Origin: Bacillota bacterium
GTDB lineage: Bacteria; Bacillota; DTU030
Reading direction: 5' to 3'
Length of the DNA: 6,159 nucleotides
NCBI GenBank assembly: GCA_012842325.1
Contig: DUTA01000051.1
Coordinates: forward strand, 1 to 6,159
The notes under the pieces are model-generated. The model ran no database searches, was not told the origin of the DNA, and saw only the letters and a program-made list of their open reading frames with translations. Below, in pieces: positions 1-5,558 of this stretch (the first letter of the stretch is position 1; the number at the start of each line of letters is the position of its first letter). Made by a program: the position numbers and the translations under genes.

Positions 1-135
1 GGAATGCTCGAGCTTGAGACTTTGCTGGAGGATACGAAGAATAAACTCAGCAAGAAGTTTGCCGGACGGCCTAAGATCGTGGAAGGCAATATTAATGCCA
101 TCAAGAAGGCCTACCAGGAGGTGAAGGGAGAATGA
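1..135 (+). CDS. porG: 2-oxoacid:ferredoxin oxidoreductase, gamma subunit (C-terminal 44 residues only)
   Basis: Partial gene entering from the left edge. The frame is open from base 1 and ends at TGA 133-135. The visible tail is rich in Lys and Glu, with a stretch like IVEGNINAIKKAYQEV near the end. That resembles the C-terminal helix of PorG-type gamma subunits, which often end with a 'N..A...G/AY..' pattern. In this family the gamma subunit is a Rossmann-like domain that packs against alpha and beta in the cytoplasmic enzyme and carries no catalytic residues of its own. The call rests mostly on context: in four-subunit enzymes of this class the usual order is gamma-delta-alpha-beta, and delta, alpha and beta follow directly. 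Its stop overlaps the porD start (ATGA), suggesting translational coupling. The sequence AGGAGGTG at 116-123, inside this gene, is the likely ribosome binding site of porD. Confidence 0.8.
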   Translation, partial: GMLELETLLEDTKNKLSKKFAGRPKIVEGNINAIKKAYQEVKGE

Positions 136-416
136 CCGCAAAGGGTTGGCGTGACACTGTCCCCGGCGGCTGGATTAAAGAAGCCGGGAATGCCCTGGAA
201 TACAAGACGGGGAACTGGCGTTCCATCGGGCCTGTCTTTATTCCGGAAAATTGCATTAATTGCCTGTTCTGCTGGGCCTTTTGCCCTGATGACGCCATCA
301 TGGTTAAGGACGGCAAAATGGTGGGCGTCAATTATGACTACTGCAAGGGCTGCGGGATCTGTGCCCGGGAATGCCCGGCCAAGAATAAGGCCCTCGTGAT
401 GGGTGAAGAAGGATAG
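132..416 (+). CDS. porD: 2-oxoacid:ferredoxin oxidoreductase, delta subunit (2x[4Fe-4S] ferredoxin-type)
   Basis: Encodes 94 residues, the normal size for PorD. Two complete 4Fe-4S motifs are visible, each C-x2-C-x2-C-x3-C-P: Cys41/44/47/51 and Cys71/74/77/81. As is usual in such ferredoxins, the last Cys of each motif probably ligates the other cluster. The N-terminal part contains TGNWR (26-30), matching the 'TG.WR..rP' lead-in typical of PorD. The role, from family knowledge, is to pass electrons from the beta-subunit cluster to external ferredoxin in the cytoplasm. The ATG at 132 overlaps the porG stop by ATGA and lies 8 bases after AGGAGGTG (116-123), so this start is well supported. The gap to porA is 17 bases. 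The protein is intact with no missing ligands. A delta subunit of a ketoisovalerate or other 2-oxoacid oxidoreductase would look the same. Confidence 0.93.
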   Translation: MTAKGWRDTVPGGWIKEAGNALEYKTGNWRSIGPVFIPENCINCLFCWAFCPDDAIMVKDGKMVGVNYDYCKGCGICARECPAKNKALVMGEEG

Positions 417-433
417 GAAGGGAGGAATGGGGG

Positions 434-1615
434 ATGGCCCAAAAAGTCGCCATAACTGGTAATGAGGCGGTAGCCCTGGCCATGAAGCAGATAAACCCCG
501 ACGTGGTCGCGGCTTACCCCATTACGCCTCAGACGGAAATTGTCCAGATTTTTTCCACCTATGTCAGTAACGGCCTTGTCGATACGGAATTTGTCACCGT
601 GGAGAGCGAGCACAGCGCCATGAGCGCTTCGGTGGGAGCAGCCGCCGCTGGAGCCCGGGCCATGACGGCAACCTCGGCCAATGGCCTGGCCCTGATGTGG
701 GAGGTAGTTTACATTGCCGCTTCTAACCGGCTGCCCATCGTGATGCCGGTGGTAAACCGAGCCCTCAGCGGGCCCATCAACATTCACTGTGACCACAGCG
801 ATGCCATGGGCGCCAGGGATTCGGGCTGGATTCAGCTCTGGTCGGAAAACACCCAGGAAGCCTACGACAACATGATTCAGGCGGTGCGGATTGCCGAGCA
901 TCCCCAGGTCCAGCTGCCGGTAATGGTGTGCCTCGACGGTTTCATCATCAGTCATGCGATGGAAAACGCCGAAGTGCTGCCCGACGAAGTAGTGCGGGAA
1001 TTTATCGGTGAGTATGTGCCCCAGAAGACCCTCCTGGATAAGGAGCACCCGGTAACCGCCGGTCCCCTGGCCTTTACCGATTCCTACTTTGAATTCAAGC
1101 GGGCCCAGGCCGAAGCCATGCTCCAGGCCAAGCCCCATATCCTTGAAGTGGCCAGGGAGTTTGCCAAGATCAGCGGGCGCCAATACGGCCTCTTTGAAGC
1201 CTACAAGCTGGAAGATGCCGAAATCGGCATCGTTGTCCTCGGCTCGACGGCGGGAACGGCCAAGAACGTCGTCGACAAGCTCCGGGCTCAGGGGGTTAAG
1301 GCCGGTCTCCTCAAGCTCCGGGTCTTCCGGCCCTTCCCGGCGGAAGAACTGGCCGCCGCCCTGGGTCACCTGAAGGCCCTGGCGGTGATGGACCGGGCCG
1401 ATTCCTTCAACGCTTTCTCCGGGCCCCTCTATGCCGAGACGGCAGCAGCCATGTACGACAGCGGCGCCCAGACCAAGATGGTCAACTACATTTACGGCCT
1501 TGGCGGCCGCGACGTTGGCCTGGACGATATCGAGAAGGTTTATGGGCACCTGGCCCGGATTGCCGAGAGCGGCAAGGTGGACCAGCGGCTCAACTACCTG
1601 GGTGTCAGGGAATAG
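434..1615 (+). CDS. porA: pyruvate (2-oxoacid):ferredoxin oxidoreductase, alpha subunit
   Basis: Encodes 393 residues, the usual length for a stand-alone alpha subunit. With PorB it forms the thiamine-pyrophosphate active site that converts pyruvate and CoA to acetyl-CoA and CO2, reducing ferredoxin; the reaction is reversible and can fix CO2 in acetogens. Residues 1 to about 240 form the pyrimidine-binding domain, with AAYPITPQ (Thr31 in the conserved YPITP), VESEHS (57 and 59 are Glu, the region expected to supply the cofactor-activating Glu) and the NRALSGP...DHSDAMGARDSGW block typical of this family. Residues about 260-350 form the transketolase C-terminal-like domain (VVLGSTAGTAKNVVDKL, then LRVFRPFP). 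The start ATG follows GGAGG (421-425) by 8 bases. An ATG at 427 is in another frame. porB follows after 12 bases. Substrate cannot be fixed from sequence by eye: pyruvate is the best guess, with ketoisovalerate or 2-oxobutyrate enzymes as alternatives. Confidence 0.92.
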   Translation: MAQKVAITGNEAVALAMKQINPDVVAAYPITPQTEIVQIFSTYVSNGLVDTEFVTVESEHSAMSASVGAAAAGARAMTATSANGLALMWEVVYIAASNRLPIVMPVVNRALSGPINIHCDHSDAMGARDSGWIQLWSENTQEAYDNMIQAVRIAEHPQVQLPVMVCLDGFIISHAMENAEVLPDEVVREFIGEYVPQKTLLDKEHPVTAGPLAFTDSYFEFKRAQAEAMLQAKPHILEVAREFAKISGRQYGLFEAYKLEDAEIGIVVLGSTAGTAKNVVDKLRAQGVKAGLLKLRVFRPFPAEELAAALGHLKALAVMDRADSFNAFSGPLYAETAAAMYDSGAQTKMVNYIYGLGGRDVGLDDIEKVYGHLARIAESGKVDQRLNYLGVRE

Positions 1616-1621
1616 GAGGTG
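1614..1621 (+). promoter_or_regulatory. ribosome binding site of porB (decides the start codon)
   Basis: AGGAGGTG is a near-perfect Shine-Dalgarno sequence lying directly over the porA stop (TAG 1613-1615). A GTG at 1619 is inside this site and so cannot be the initiator. The in-frame GTG at 1628, 6 bases after the site, is the natural start. Confidence 0.85.
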
Positions 1622-1627
1622 AAGACA

Positions 1628-2542
1628 GTGGCAACTTTACGGGAACTTGCCAAGGAAGATCTCTTTCTCAGCAGTGGACACAGGATGTGCGCCGGCTGTG
1701 TGGCACCGGTAGTGGTGCGGATGATGAGCATGGCCGCCCGGGGCCGCAACGTGGTTGTTGGTAATGCCACCGGCTGTCTGGAAGTGGCGACCACCATCTA
1801 TCCCTACACGGCCTGGAAGTGTTCCTGGATTCACAACGCCTTTGAGAACGCTGCCGCCACCATCAGCGGCGTGGAAGCTGCCTACAAGGCCCTGAAGCGC
1901 AAGGGCAAAGTAGAGGATGACTATAAATTCATCGCCTTCGGCGGCGACGGCGGCACCTATGACATCGGACTCCAGTCCCTTTCCGGCGCCATGGAGCGGG
2001 GACATGACATTGTCTATGTCTGCTACGACAACGGCGCCTATATGAACACCGGGATCCAGCGTTCCGGTGCGACCCCGAAATTCGCCGATACCACCACCAG
2101 CCCGGCCGGGAAGGTGGTTCCGGGGAAAACCCAGTGGCGCAAAGACCTGACCGCCATCATGGTTGCCCACAATATCCCCTACGCGGCCCAGGTTGCTCCC
2201 AGCCACTGGCGGGATTTTGTCACCAAGGCGGAAAAGGCCATCGACGTGGACGGGCCGGCCTTCATCAACGCCCTGGCTCCCTGCCCCCGGGGCTGGCGCT
2301 ACGATACCGCCGATGGCATCGAAATGTGCCGCCTGGCCGTGGATACCTGCATCTGGCCCCTCTATGAGGTTGAGAACGGCGTATGGAAACTGACCTACAA
2401 GCCCAAGGAGAAGCGGCCCGTGGCCGATTTCCTGAAAGCCCAGGGACGTTTCCGCCACCTGACCGACGATATGATCCAGGAATTCCAGGAGCAGGTAGAC
2501 CGGGATTGGGAAGCTCTGCTGAAGCGCTGCGGCGAAGCCTAA
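1628..2542 (+). CDS. porB: pyruvate (2-oxoacid):ferredoxin oxidoreductase, beta subunit
   Basis: Read from GTG 1628, the product has 304 residues, typical for PorB. It binds the diphosphate half of thiamine pyrophosphate and the [4Fe-4S] cluster nearest to it. The Mg-TPP motif is GDGGTYDIGLQ (Gly106-Asp107-Gly108) through to NGAYMNTGIQ (Asn140). Candidate cluster ligands are Cys21 and Cys24 (CAGC), Cys50 (GNATGCLE) and Cys219 (ALAPCPRGW). This spacing pattern agrees with the four-Cys arrangement known in pyruvate:ferredoxin oxidoreductases. Further Cys residues at 65 and 132 are not expected ligands. The longer reading from GTG 1619 would add three residues but starts inside the Shine-Dalgarno, so I reject it. 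It is the last gene of the por operon, followed at once by an intrinsic terminator. No frameshift or missing catalytic residue is seen. Substrate specificity has the same uncertainty as for PorA. Confidence 0.93.
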   Translation: MATLRELAKEDLFLSSGHRMCAGCVAPVVVRMMSMAARGRNVVVGNATGCLEVATTIYPYTAWKCSWIHNAFENAAATISGVEAAYKALKRKGKVEDDYKFIAFGGDGGTYDIGLQSLSGAMERGHDIVYVCYDNGAYMNTGIQRSGATPKFADTTTSPAGKVVPGKTQWRKDLTAIMVAHNIPYAAQVAPSHWRDFVTKAEKAIDVDGPAFINALAPCPRGWRYDTADGIEMCRLAVDTCIWPLYEVENGVWKLTYKPKEKRPVADFLKAQGRFRHLTDDMIQEFQEQVDRDWEALLKRCGEA

Positions 2543-2548
2543 AGATAG

Positions 2549-2577
2549 AACCCCGCCCTCACCGGGCGGGGTTTTCT
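2549..2577 (+). terminator. intrinsic terminator of the por operon
   Basis: A perfect GC-rich stem, CCCCGCCC (2551-2558) with GGGCGGGG (2564-2571), has a 5-base loop TCACC. It can be extended by AA/TT on the outside and is followed by TTTTCTT. It begins 6 bases after the porB stop. This is a textbook Rho-independent terminator and separates the metabolic operon from the sporulation gene downstream. Confidence 0.92.
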
Positions 2578-2639
2578 TGTGCCCTTCCTGAACAGAATTG
2601 CTGGCTTTCCCATATAATATTCCGGGTGTAATCTTTTTG

Positions 2640-2669
2640 GTTTGGGGCAGGAACTTTCGGGAAAAACTA
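2640..2669 (+). promoter_or_regulatory. candidate forespore (sigma-F/sigma-G) promoter of gin
   Basis: A -10 element GGAAAAACTA at 2660-2669 fits the forespore consensus GGnnAnAnTA at every defined position. A -35 element GTTTG at 2640-2644 fits G[TC][AT]TA at four of five positions, with a 15-base spacer. Transcription would begin near 2676, about 40 bases before the gin ATG. In Bacillus subtilis csfB is transcribed by sigma-F, so the promoter type matches the gene. Matches were found by eye, so a chance hit is possible. Confidence 0.55.
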
Positions 2670-2693
2670 GAAACAACTGGAAGGAAGAAAAAC

Positions 2694-2708
2694 AAGGGGA
2701 GATGGTGG
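2694..2708 (+). promoter_or_regulatory. ribosome binding region of gin (start ambiguous)
   Basis: AAGGGGAG (2694-2701) and GGTGG (2704-2708) are the only purine-rich sites ahead of gin. AAGGGGAG abuts ATG 2702, which is too close to serve it. It lies 3 bases from GTG 2705 and 12 bases from ATG 2714. GGTGG lies 5 bases from ATG 2714. ATG 2714 is favoured because it also gives the usual protein length. Confidence 0.5.
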
Positions 2709-2713
2709 AAAAA

Positions 2714-2911
2714 ATGTCCGGCACAGAACCGGTTTCCTGCCTTATCTGTAACGGCGACGGCCCCGGTCTGGCGATACGGGGGAAGTGTATCTGCAGCCGC
2801 TGTGAAGAACTGCTCCTCACCCTGCCGGTGGGCAACGGCCTCTATGAATACTGCAAGGAGAGGGTCAAGCTCATCTGGGCCGAGCCCAATGCCCTGGTAC
2901 TGTACCAGTAG
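2714..2911 (+). CDS. csfB: anti-sigma factor Gin (CsfB), sigma-G/sigma-E inhibitor
   Basis: A small zinc-binding protein. From ATG 2714 it has 65 residues, close to the size of B. subtilis Gin (about 64). The visible pattern is Cys9-x2-Cys12, then GLAIRGKCICSRCE with Cys27-x2-Cys30, and a C-terminal YEYCKERVKLIW resembling the 'Y.y....k.iW' end of the family. An extra Cys25 sits next to the second pair. From family knowledge, Gin is made in the forespore, holds sigma-G inactive until engulfment is finished and can also curb sigma-E. The position just before the yaaO-tmk-darA-holB block matches csfB (yaaM) in Bacillus. The frame is open upstream to ATG 2642, but that region contains the likely promoter and has no ribosome binding site, so the long form is rejected. 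The short form is supported by length, promoter position and the GGTGG spacing. The gene appears monocistronic, between two terminators. Confidence 0.85.
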   Translation: MSGTEPVSCLICNGDGPGLAIRGKCICSRCEELLLTLPVGNGLYEYCKERVKLIWAEPNALVLYQ

Positions 2912-2931
2912 ATAAAAGGGGCGGTGCTTCC

Positions 2932-2960
2932 GGGAGGGGCGAGGGGACCCTCTTTTTTTT
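2932..2960 (+). terminator. probable intrinsic terminator after gin
   Basis: GGGAGGG (2932-2938) can pair with CCCTCTT (2948-2954), using two G-T wobbles at the base, around a 9-base loop. It runs directly into an unbroken T8 (2953-2960). A competing fold uses GAGGG at 2941-2945, but its loop would be only two bases. The T-run makes termination likely even though the stem is imperfect. Confidence 0.6.
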
Positions 2961-2966
2961 CTAAAG

Positions 2967-2994
2967 GGCAACTGTCCCCCAGGGGATTGTCCCC
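2967..2994 (+). repeat. REP-like palindromic patch (GGGGA/TCCCC units)
   Basis: TCCCC (2975-2979), GGGGA (2982-2986) and TCCCC (2990-2994) form two overlapping small palindromes: TCCCC-CA-GGGGA and GGGGA-TTG-TCCCC. The pieces ACTGTCCCC and ATTGTCCCC are near direct repeats. Similar short GTCCCC-rich palindromes occur as dispersed intergenic repeats in many bacteria, some tied to REP-associated transposases. Only one copy is visible here, so its repeat nature is inferred. Confidence 0.35.
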
Positions 2995-3035
2995 GCCAAC
3001 CGCTGCCCAATGTGACCTTCTAAACCTGCTGCTGT

Positions 3036-3064
3036 TTTACTTTACACTCCGTAAAGGTTATAAT
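3036..3064 (+). promoter_or_regulatory. sigma-A-type promoter of the decarboxylase-tmk-darA-holB operon
   Basis: The -35 TTTACT (3036-3041, four of six matches to TTGACA), a 17-base spacer and a perfect TATAAT (3059-3064) predict a start near 3071, about 28 bases before the decarboxylase ATG. The spacer contains the inverted repeat CTTTAC (3040-3045) and GTAAAG (3051-3056), which overlaps the -35 end and could be an operator. The short leader leaves no room for a riboswitch. Confidence 0.75.
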
Positions 3065-3098
3065 TGAGGTAGATAACTGCGAGGGGAGGGCCGGTGAT

Positions 3099-4541
3099 AT
3101 GGACCAGCGGGAAGCCCCCCTGGTGGCCGCCCTGGCCGCTTACCGGGAAAGGGGACTGCTGCCCTTTCATACCCCGGGCCACAAAGGGGGACGGGCTGCC
3201 CCGCCCCCCCTGGACACCCTCTGGGGCCCGGGCCTGTGGCAGATGGATCTGACGGAAGTCCCCGGCCTGGACGACCTCCATGCCCCCCGGGGCGCCATCA
3301 AAAGGGCCCAGGAACTGGCCGCCCGGGCCTTTGGGGCCGAGGAGAGCTTTTTCCTCGTCAACGGCAGTAGCGCCGGGATCATGGCCATGCTTGGGGCTGT
3401 CTGCAATCCCGGCGACGAGATCATAGTGCCCCGGAACTGCCACCGTTCGGTGACGGCCGGCCTGATCCTGAGCGGGGCCGTGCCGGTCTACCTGCCGCCG
3501 CCTGTTCTGCCTTCCTTTGGCATCCCCCTGGGGATCAGGGCCCGGGATGTGGAAGAGGCCCTGGAAAAACATCCCCGGGCTAAGGCTGTTTTGGTCGTCA
3601 CCCCTTCTTATTACGGCATCTGCAGCGATCTGGCACCCATCGCCTCCGCAGCCCACAGCCGGGATATCCCCCTGCTGGTGGACGGGGCCCACGGCCCCCA
3701 CCTGGGCTTTCACCCCGCCCTCCCGGCAGGGGCCCTGGCCGCCGGTGCCGATCTGGTGGTGCACAGCACCCACAAAGTGCTGACTTCCCTGACCCAGAGT
3801 TCCCTGCTCCACCGGCAGGGAAGGCGGATAGACCGGGAGCGGCTGGCCCACATGCTCCGGCTGGTGCAGACCAGCAGCCCCTCCTACCTCCTGATGGCCT
3901 CCCTCGATGCCTGCCGCCGGCAGCTGGCCCTCGAGGGCCGGATGCTTCTCGACCGGCTCCTGGCCCTGGCCCGGGAGGTGCGGGAAAGGATTGGTACCCT
4001 GCCGGGCCTGGCGGTGCTGGGCCCGGAGGACCTGTGCCGGGATTTTGCCCTGGACCCCACCAGGCTGACGGTCAATGTCCAGGGGGCAGGCTTTGGCGGG
4101 CCTGAGGCGGCCGCCTTCCTGCGGGAGCAGGGGGTGCAGCCGGAAATGGCCGATCCGGCCAATGTGGTCTTCATCTTAACGGTGGGCGATGATGCCGCCA
4201 CGGCGGAAGGCCTCGTCGGGGCCCTGGCCGCCCTGGCGGCCGCCCGGAAGCCCGGCCGGGGAAGCCGGAAGGTGCCGGAAGCCCTGCCCCTGCCGCCCCT
4301 AAGGCTCCCGCCCCGGGAAGCGGTCTTTGCCCCCCGGGAAAGGGTGCCCCTGGCCCGGGCCAGAAACCGCATCGCCGGGGAAGAAATAGTTCCCTACCCG
4401 CCGGGCATTCCCCTCTTGAACCCGGGGGAAGAGATAACCCCGGAGGTCATAGAGGCTTTTGCCGAACTGCGGGCGGCGGGGGTAGAATTCCAGGGCCTGG
4501 CGGACCCGGCAGGGGCAGAAATTGCCGTCTTAAAGCTTTAG
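3099..4541 (+). CDS. Orn/Lys/Arg decarboxylase family protein (YaaO/SpeA-like), PLP-dependent
   Basis: Encodes 480 residues, the length of the short Gram-positive members of this fold-type-I decarboxylase family (B. subtilis SpeA and YaaO are of similar size). N-terminal PFHTPGHKGG (22-31) is the family signature. NGSSAG (88-93) and RNCHRS (112-117) shape the cofactor pocket. VDGAHG holds Asp195, expected to pair with the pyridine nitrogen, and His198. STHK contains Lys226, the expected PLP Schiff-base lysine. The C-terminal domain (about 390-480) has the conserved YPPGIP (433-438) and PGE (442-444). It would be a cytoplasmic enzyme removing CO2 from a basic amino acid, feeding polyamine synthesis; whether the substrate is arginine, lysine or ornithine cannot be read here. 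The ATG follows GGGGAGGG (3083-3090) by 8 bases. It is the first gene of the operon, with tmk 27 bases downstream. Base composition is very GC-rich, with many C-runs. All catalytic residues are present. Confidence 0.92.
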   Translation: MDQREAPLVAALAAYRERGLLPFHTPGHKGGRAAPPPLDTLWGPGLWQMDLTEVPGLDDLHAPRGAIKRAQELAARAFGAEESFFLVNGSSAGIMAMLGAVCNPGDEIIVPRNCHRSVTAGLILSGAVPVYLPPPVLPSFGIPLGIRARDVEEALEKHPRAKAVLVVTPSYYGICSDLAPIASAAHSRDIPLLVDGAHGPHLGFHPALPAGALAAGADLVVHSTHKVLTSLTQSSLLHRQGRRIDRERLAHMLRLVQTSSPSYLLMASLDACRRQLALEGRMLLDRLLALAREVRERIGTLPGLAVLGPEDLCRDFALDPTRLTVNVQGAGFGGPEAAAFLREQGVQPEMADPANVVFILTVGDDAATAEGLVGALAALAAARKPGRGSRKVPEALPLPPLRLPPREAVFAPRERVPLARARNRIAGEEIVPYPPGIPLLNPGEEITPEVIEAFAELRAAGVEFQGLADPAGAEIAVLKL

Positions 4542-4568
4542 GGGAAGGCAGAGAACGGAGAGGAAGAA

Positions 4569-5192
4569 ATGAAGGGACTTTTTCTTACCATAGAGGGATT
4601 GGACGGGGCCGGGAAAACCACCCAGGTGAAGCTCCTCCAGGAGTGGTTTCGCAAACAGGGTTACGACCCCCTCTTCACCCGGGAACCGGGGGGAACCAGG
4701 GCGGGTGATGCCATCCGGAATCTCCTCCTCAACCGGGAATACACCGGCCTGGTTCCCGTGGCCGAAGCCCTGCTGTACGCGGCCTCCCGGGCCCAGCTGG
4801 TGGCCGAGGTGATCAGGCCGGCCCTGGCCCGGGGCCGCCTGGTGGTCTGCGACCGCTTTGTCGATTCCAGCATTGCCTACCAGGCCTACGGCCGGGGGCT
4901 GCCCCGGGCTTTTGTCGAGGAAATCAACCGGCAGGCCACCGGCGGGCTCAAGCCCCGGCTGACCATCCTTTTGGATCTGGAGCCGGACCTGAGGGAAGAG
5001 CGCCTCAGGGGACAGGGTCGGCAGGCCTGGGACCGGCTGGAGGCCGAGACCGGGGACTTCTACACCCGGGTGCGGGAAGGTTACCTGGCCTTGGCCCGGG
5101 AAAACCGGGACCGGATCAAGGTGATACCGGCCCGGCAGTCCATTGAGGAGGTTCACCGGCAGGTACTGGAACATATCACCAAAATCCTGTAG
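4569..5192 (+). CDS. tmk: thymidylate kinase (dTMP kinase)
   Basis: Encodes 207 residues, the typical size. It phosphorylates dTMP to dTDP with ATP, a cytoplasmic and essential step of dTTP synthesis. The P-loop is GLDGAGKTT (10-18) with Lys16. TREPGG (37-42) and CDRFVDSSIAYQ (94-105, the DR[FY] motif) are the substrate-site signatures. TILLDLEP (132-139) precedes the lid, where RLRGQGRQAWDRLE (145-158) carries several arginines. With no Arg in the P-loop and a basic lid, it looks like the E. coli type II class. The ATG follows GGAGAGG (4557-4563) by 5 bases. It is the second gene of the operon, with darA 21 bases downstream, an order conserved in Bacillus and other Firmicutes. No defects are seen. 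Confidence 0.96.
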   Translation: MKGLFLTIEGLDGAGKTTQVKLLQEWFRKQGYDPLFTREPGGTRAGDAIRNLLLNREYTGLVPVAEALLYAASRAQLVAEVIRPALARGRLVVCDRFVDSSIAYQAYGRGLPRAFVEEINRQATGGLKPRLTILLDLEPDLREERLRGQGRQAWDRLEAETGDFYTRVREGYLALARENRDRIKVIPARQSIEEVHRQVLEHITKIL

Positions 5193-5213
5193 GAGGGTGG
5201 GAGGTGTTCCGGG

Positions 5214-5543
5214 ATGAAATTGCTCCTGACCGTGGTCCAGGATCAGGATGCCCCTCCCCTGCTGGAGGCACTGATTAAGGAGAATTACCGGGTAACGAAG
5301 CTGGCCAGCACGGGGGGTTTTCTCCAGGCGGGCAACACCACCCTGCTGGTGGGCATCGAAGATGAGCAGGTGGAGGAGGTCATTGCCATAATAAAAGAAA
5401 AATGCCGGAAACGGCAGAAGACCGTAACTCCCGTACCGCCCCTGGGAGGGACCGGGGAGACCTTTGCTCCCTTTCCCGTGACGGTGACGGTCGGCGGGGC
5501 GGCCATCTTTGTCATCGATGTGGAGCGCTTTATCCGGGTTTAG
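5214..5543 (+). CDS. darA: PII-like cyclic-di-AMP receptor protein DarA (YaaQ/PstA)
   Basis: Encodes 109 residues, the same length as B. subtilis DarA. Strong family hallmarks are VQDQD (8-12), YRVTKLASTGGFLQAGNTT (25-43) and C-terminal PFPVTVTVGGAAIFVIDVERF. Residues linked to cyclic-di-AMP binding in DarA/PstA structures, as I recall them, include Arg26, Thr28, Phe36 and Asn41, all present here. The protein is expected to be a cytoplasmic trimer that binds the dinucleotide between subunits; its downstream target is unknown in most species. The ATG at 5214 lies 9 bases after GGAGG (5200-5204). It sits between tmk and holB as in Bacillus, but yaaR, which normally follows, is missing, and holB starts 15 bases after this stop in the same reading frame. 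Confidence 0.95.
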   Translation: MKLLLTVVQDQDAPPLLEALIKENYRVTKLASTGGFLQAGNTTLLVGIEDEQVEEVIAIIKEKCRKRQKTVTPVPPLGGTGETFAPFPVTVTVGGAAIFVIDVERFIRV

Positions 5544-5558
5544 GGGGTACAAAAGACC

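Noticed and set aside
338..1549. 403-residue minus-strand open frame opposite porA
   Set aside because: It lies wholly opposite a gene with clear family motifs, has low-complexity Gly/His/Arg-rich translation, no recognisable domain and no ribosome binding site that I can see. It is a codon-bias shadow.
2613..2618. TATAAT between the por terminator and gin as a sigma-A promoter
   Set aside because: The -10 is perfect, but no acceptable TTGACA-like element lies 16-19 bases upstream (the region reads GAACAG or CTGAAC). It may be chance, though a weak vegetative start cannot be excluded.
2642..2713. Upstream extension of gin to ATG 2642 (89 residues)
   Set aside because: The added 24 residues cover the likely forespore -10 element, have no ribosome binding site ahead and lengthen the protein well beyond the family.
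1637..3010. 457-residue minus-strand open frame across porB, the terminator and gin
   Set aside because: It runs through a terminator, a promoter and two well-supported genes. Long antisense frames are common opposite GC-rich genes.
2912..3098. A small gene, riboswitch or structured RNA between gin and the decarboxylase
   Set aside because: The 187 bases are taken up by a terminator, the REP-like patch and a promoter. The predicted leader is only about 28 bases, and no open frame with a start and ribosome site was seen.
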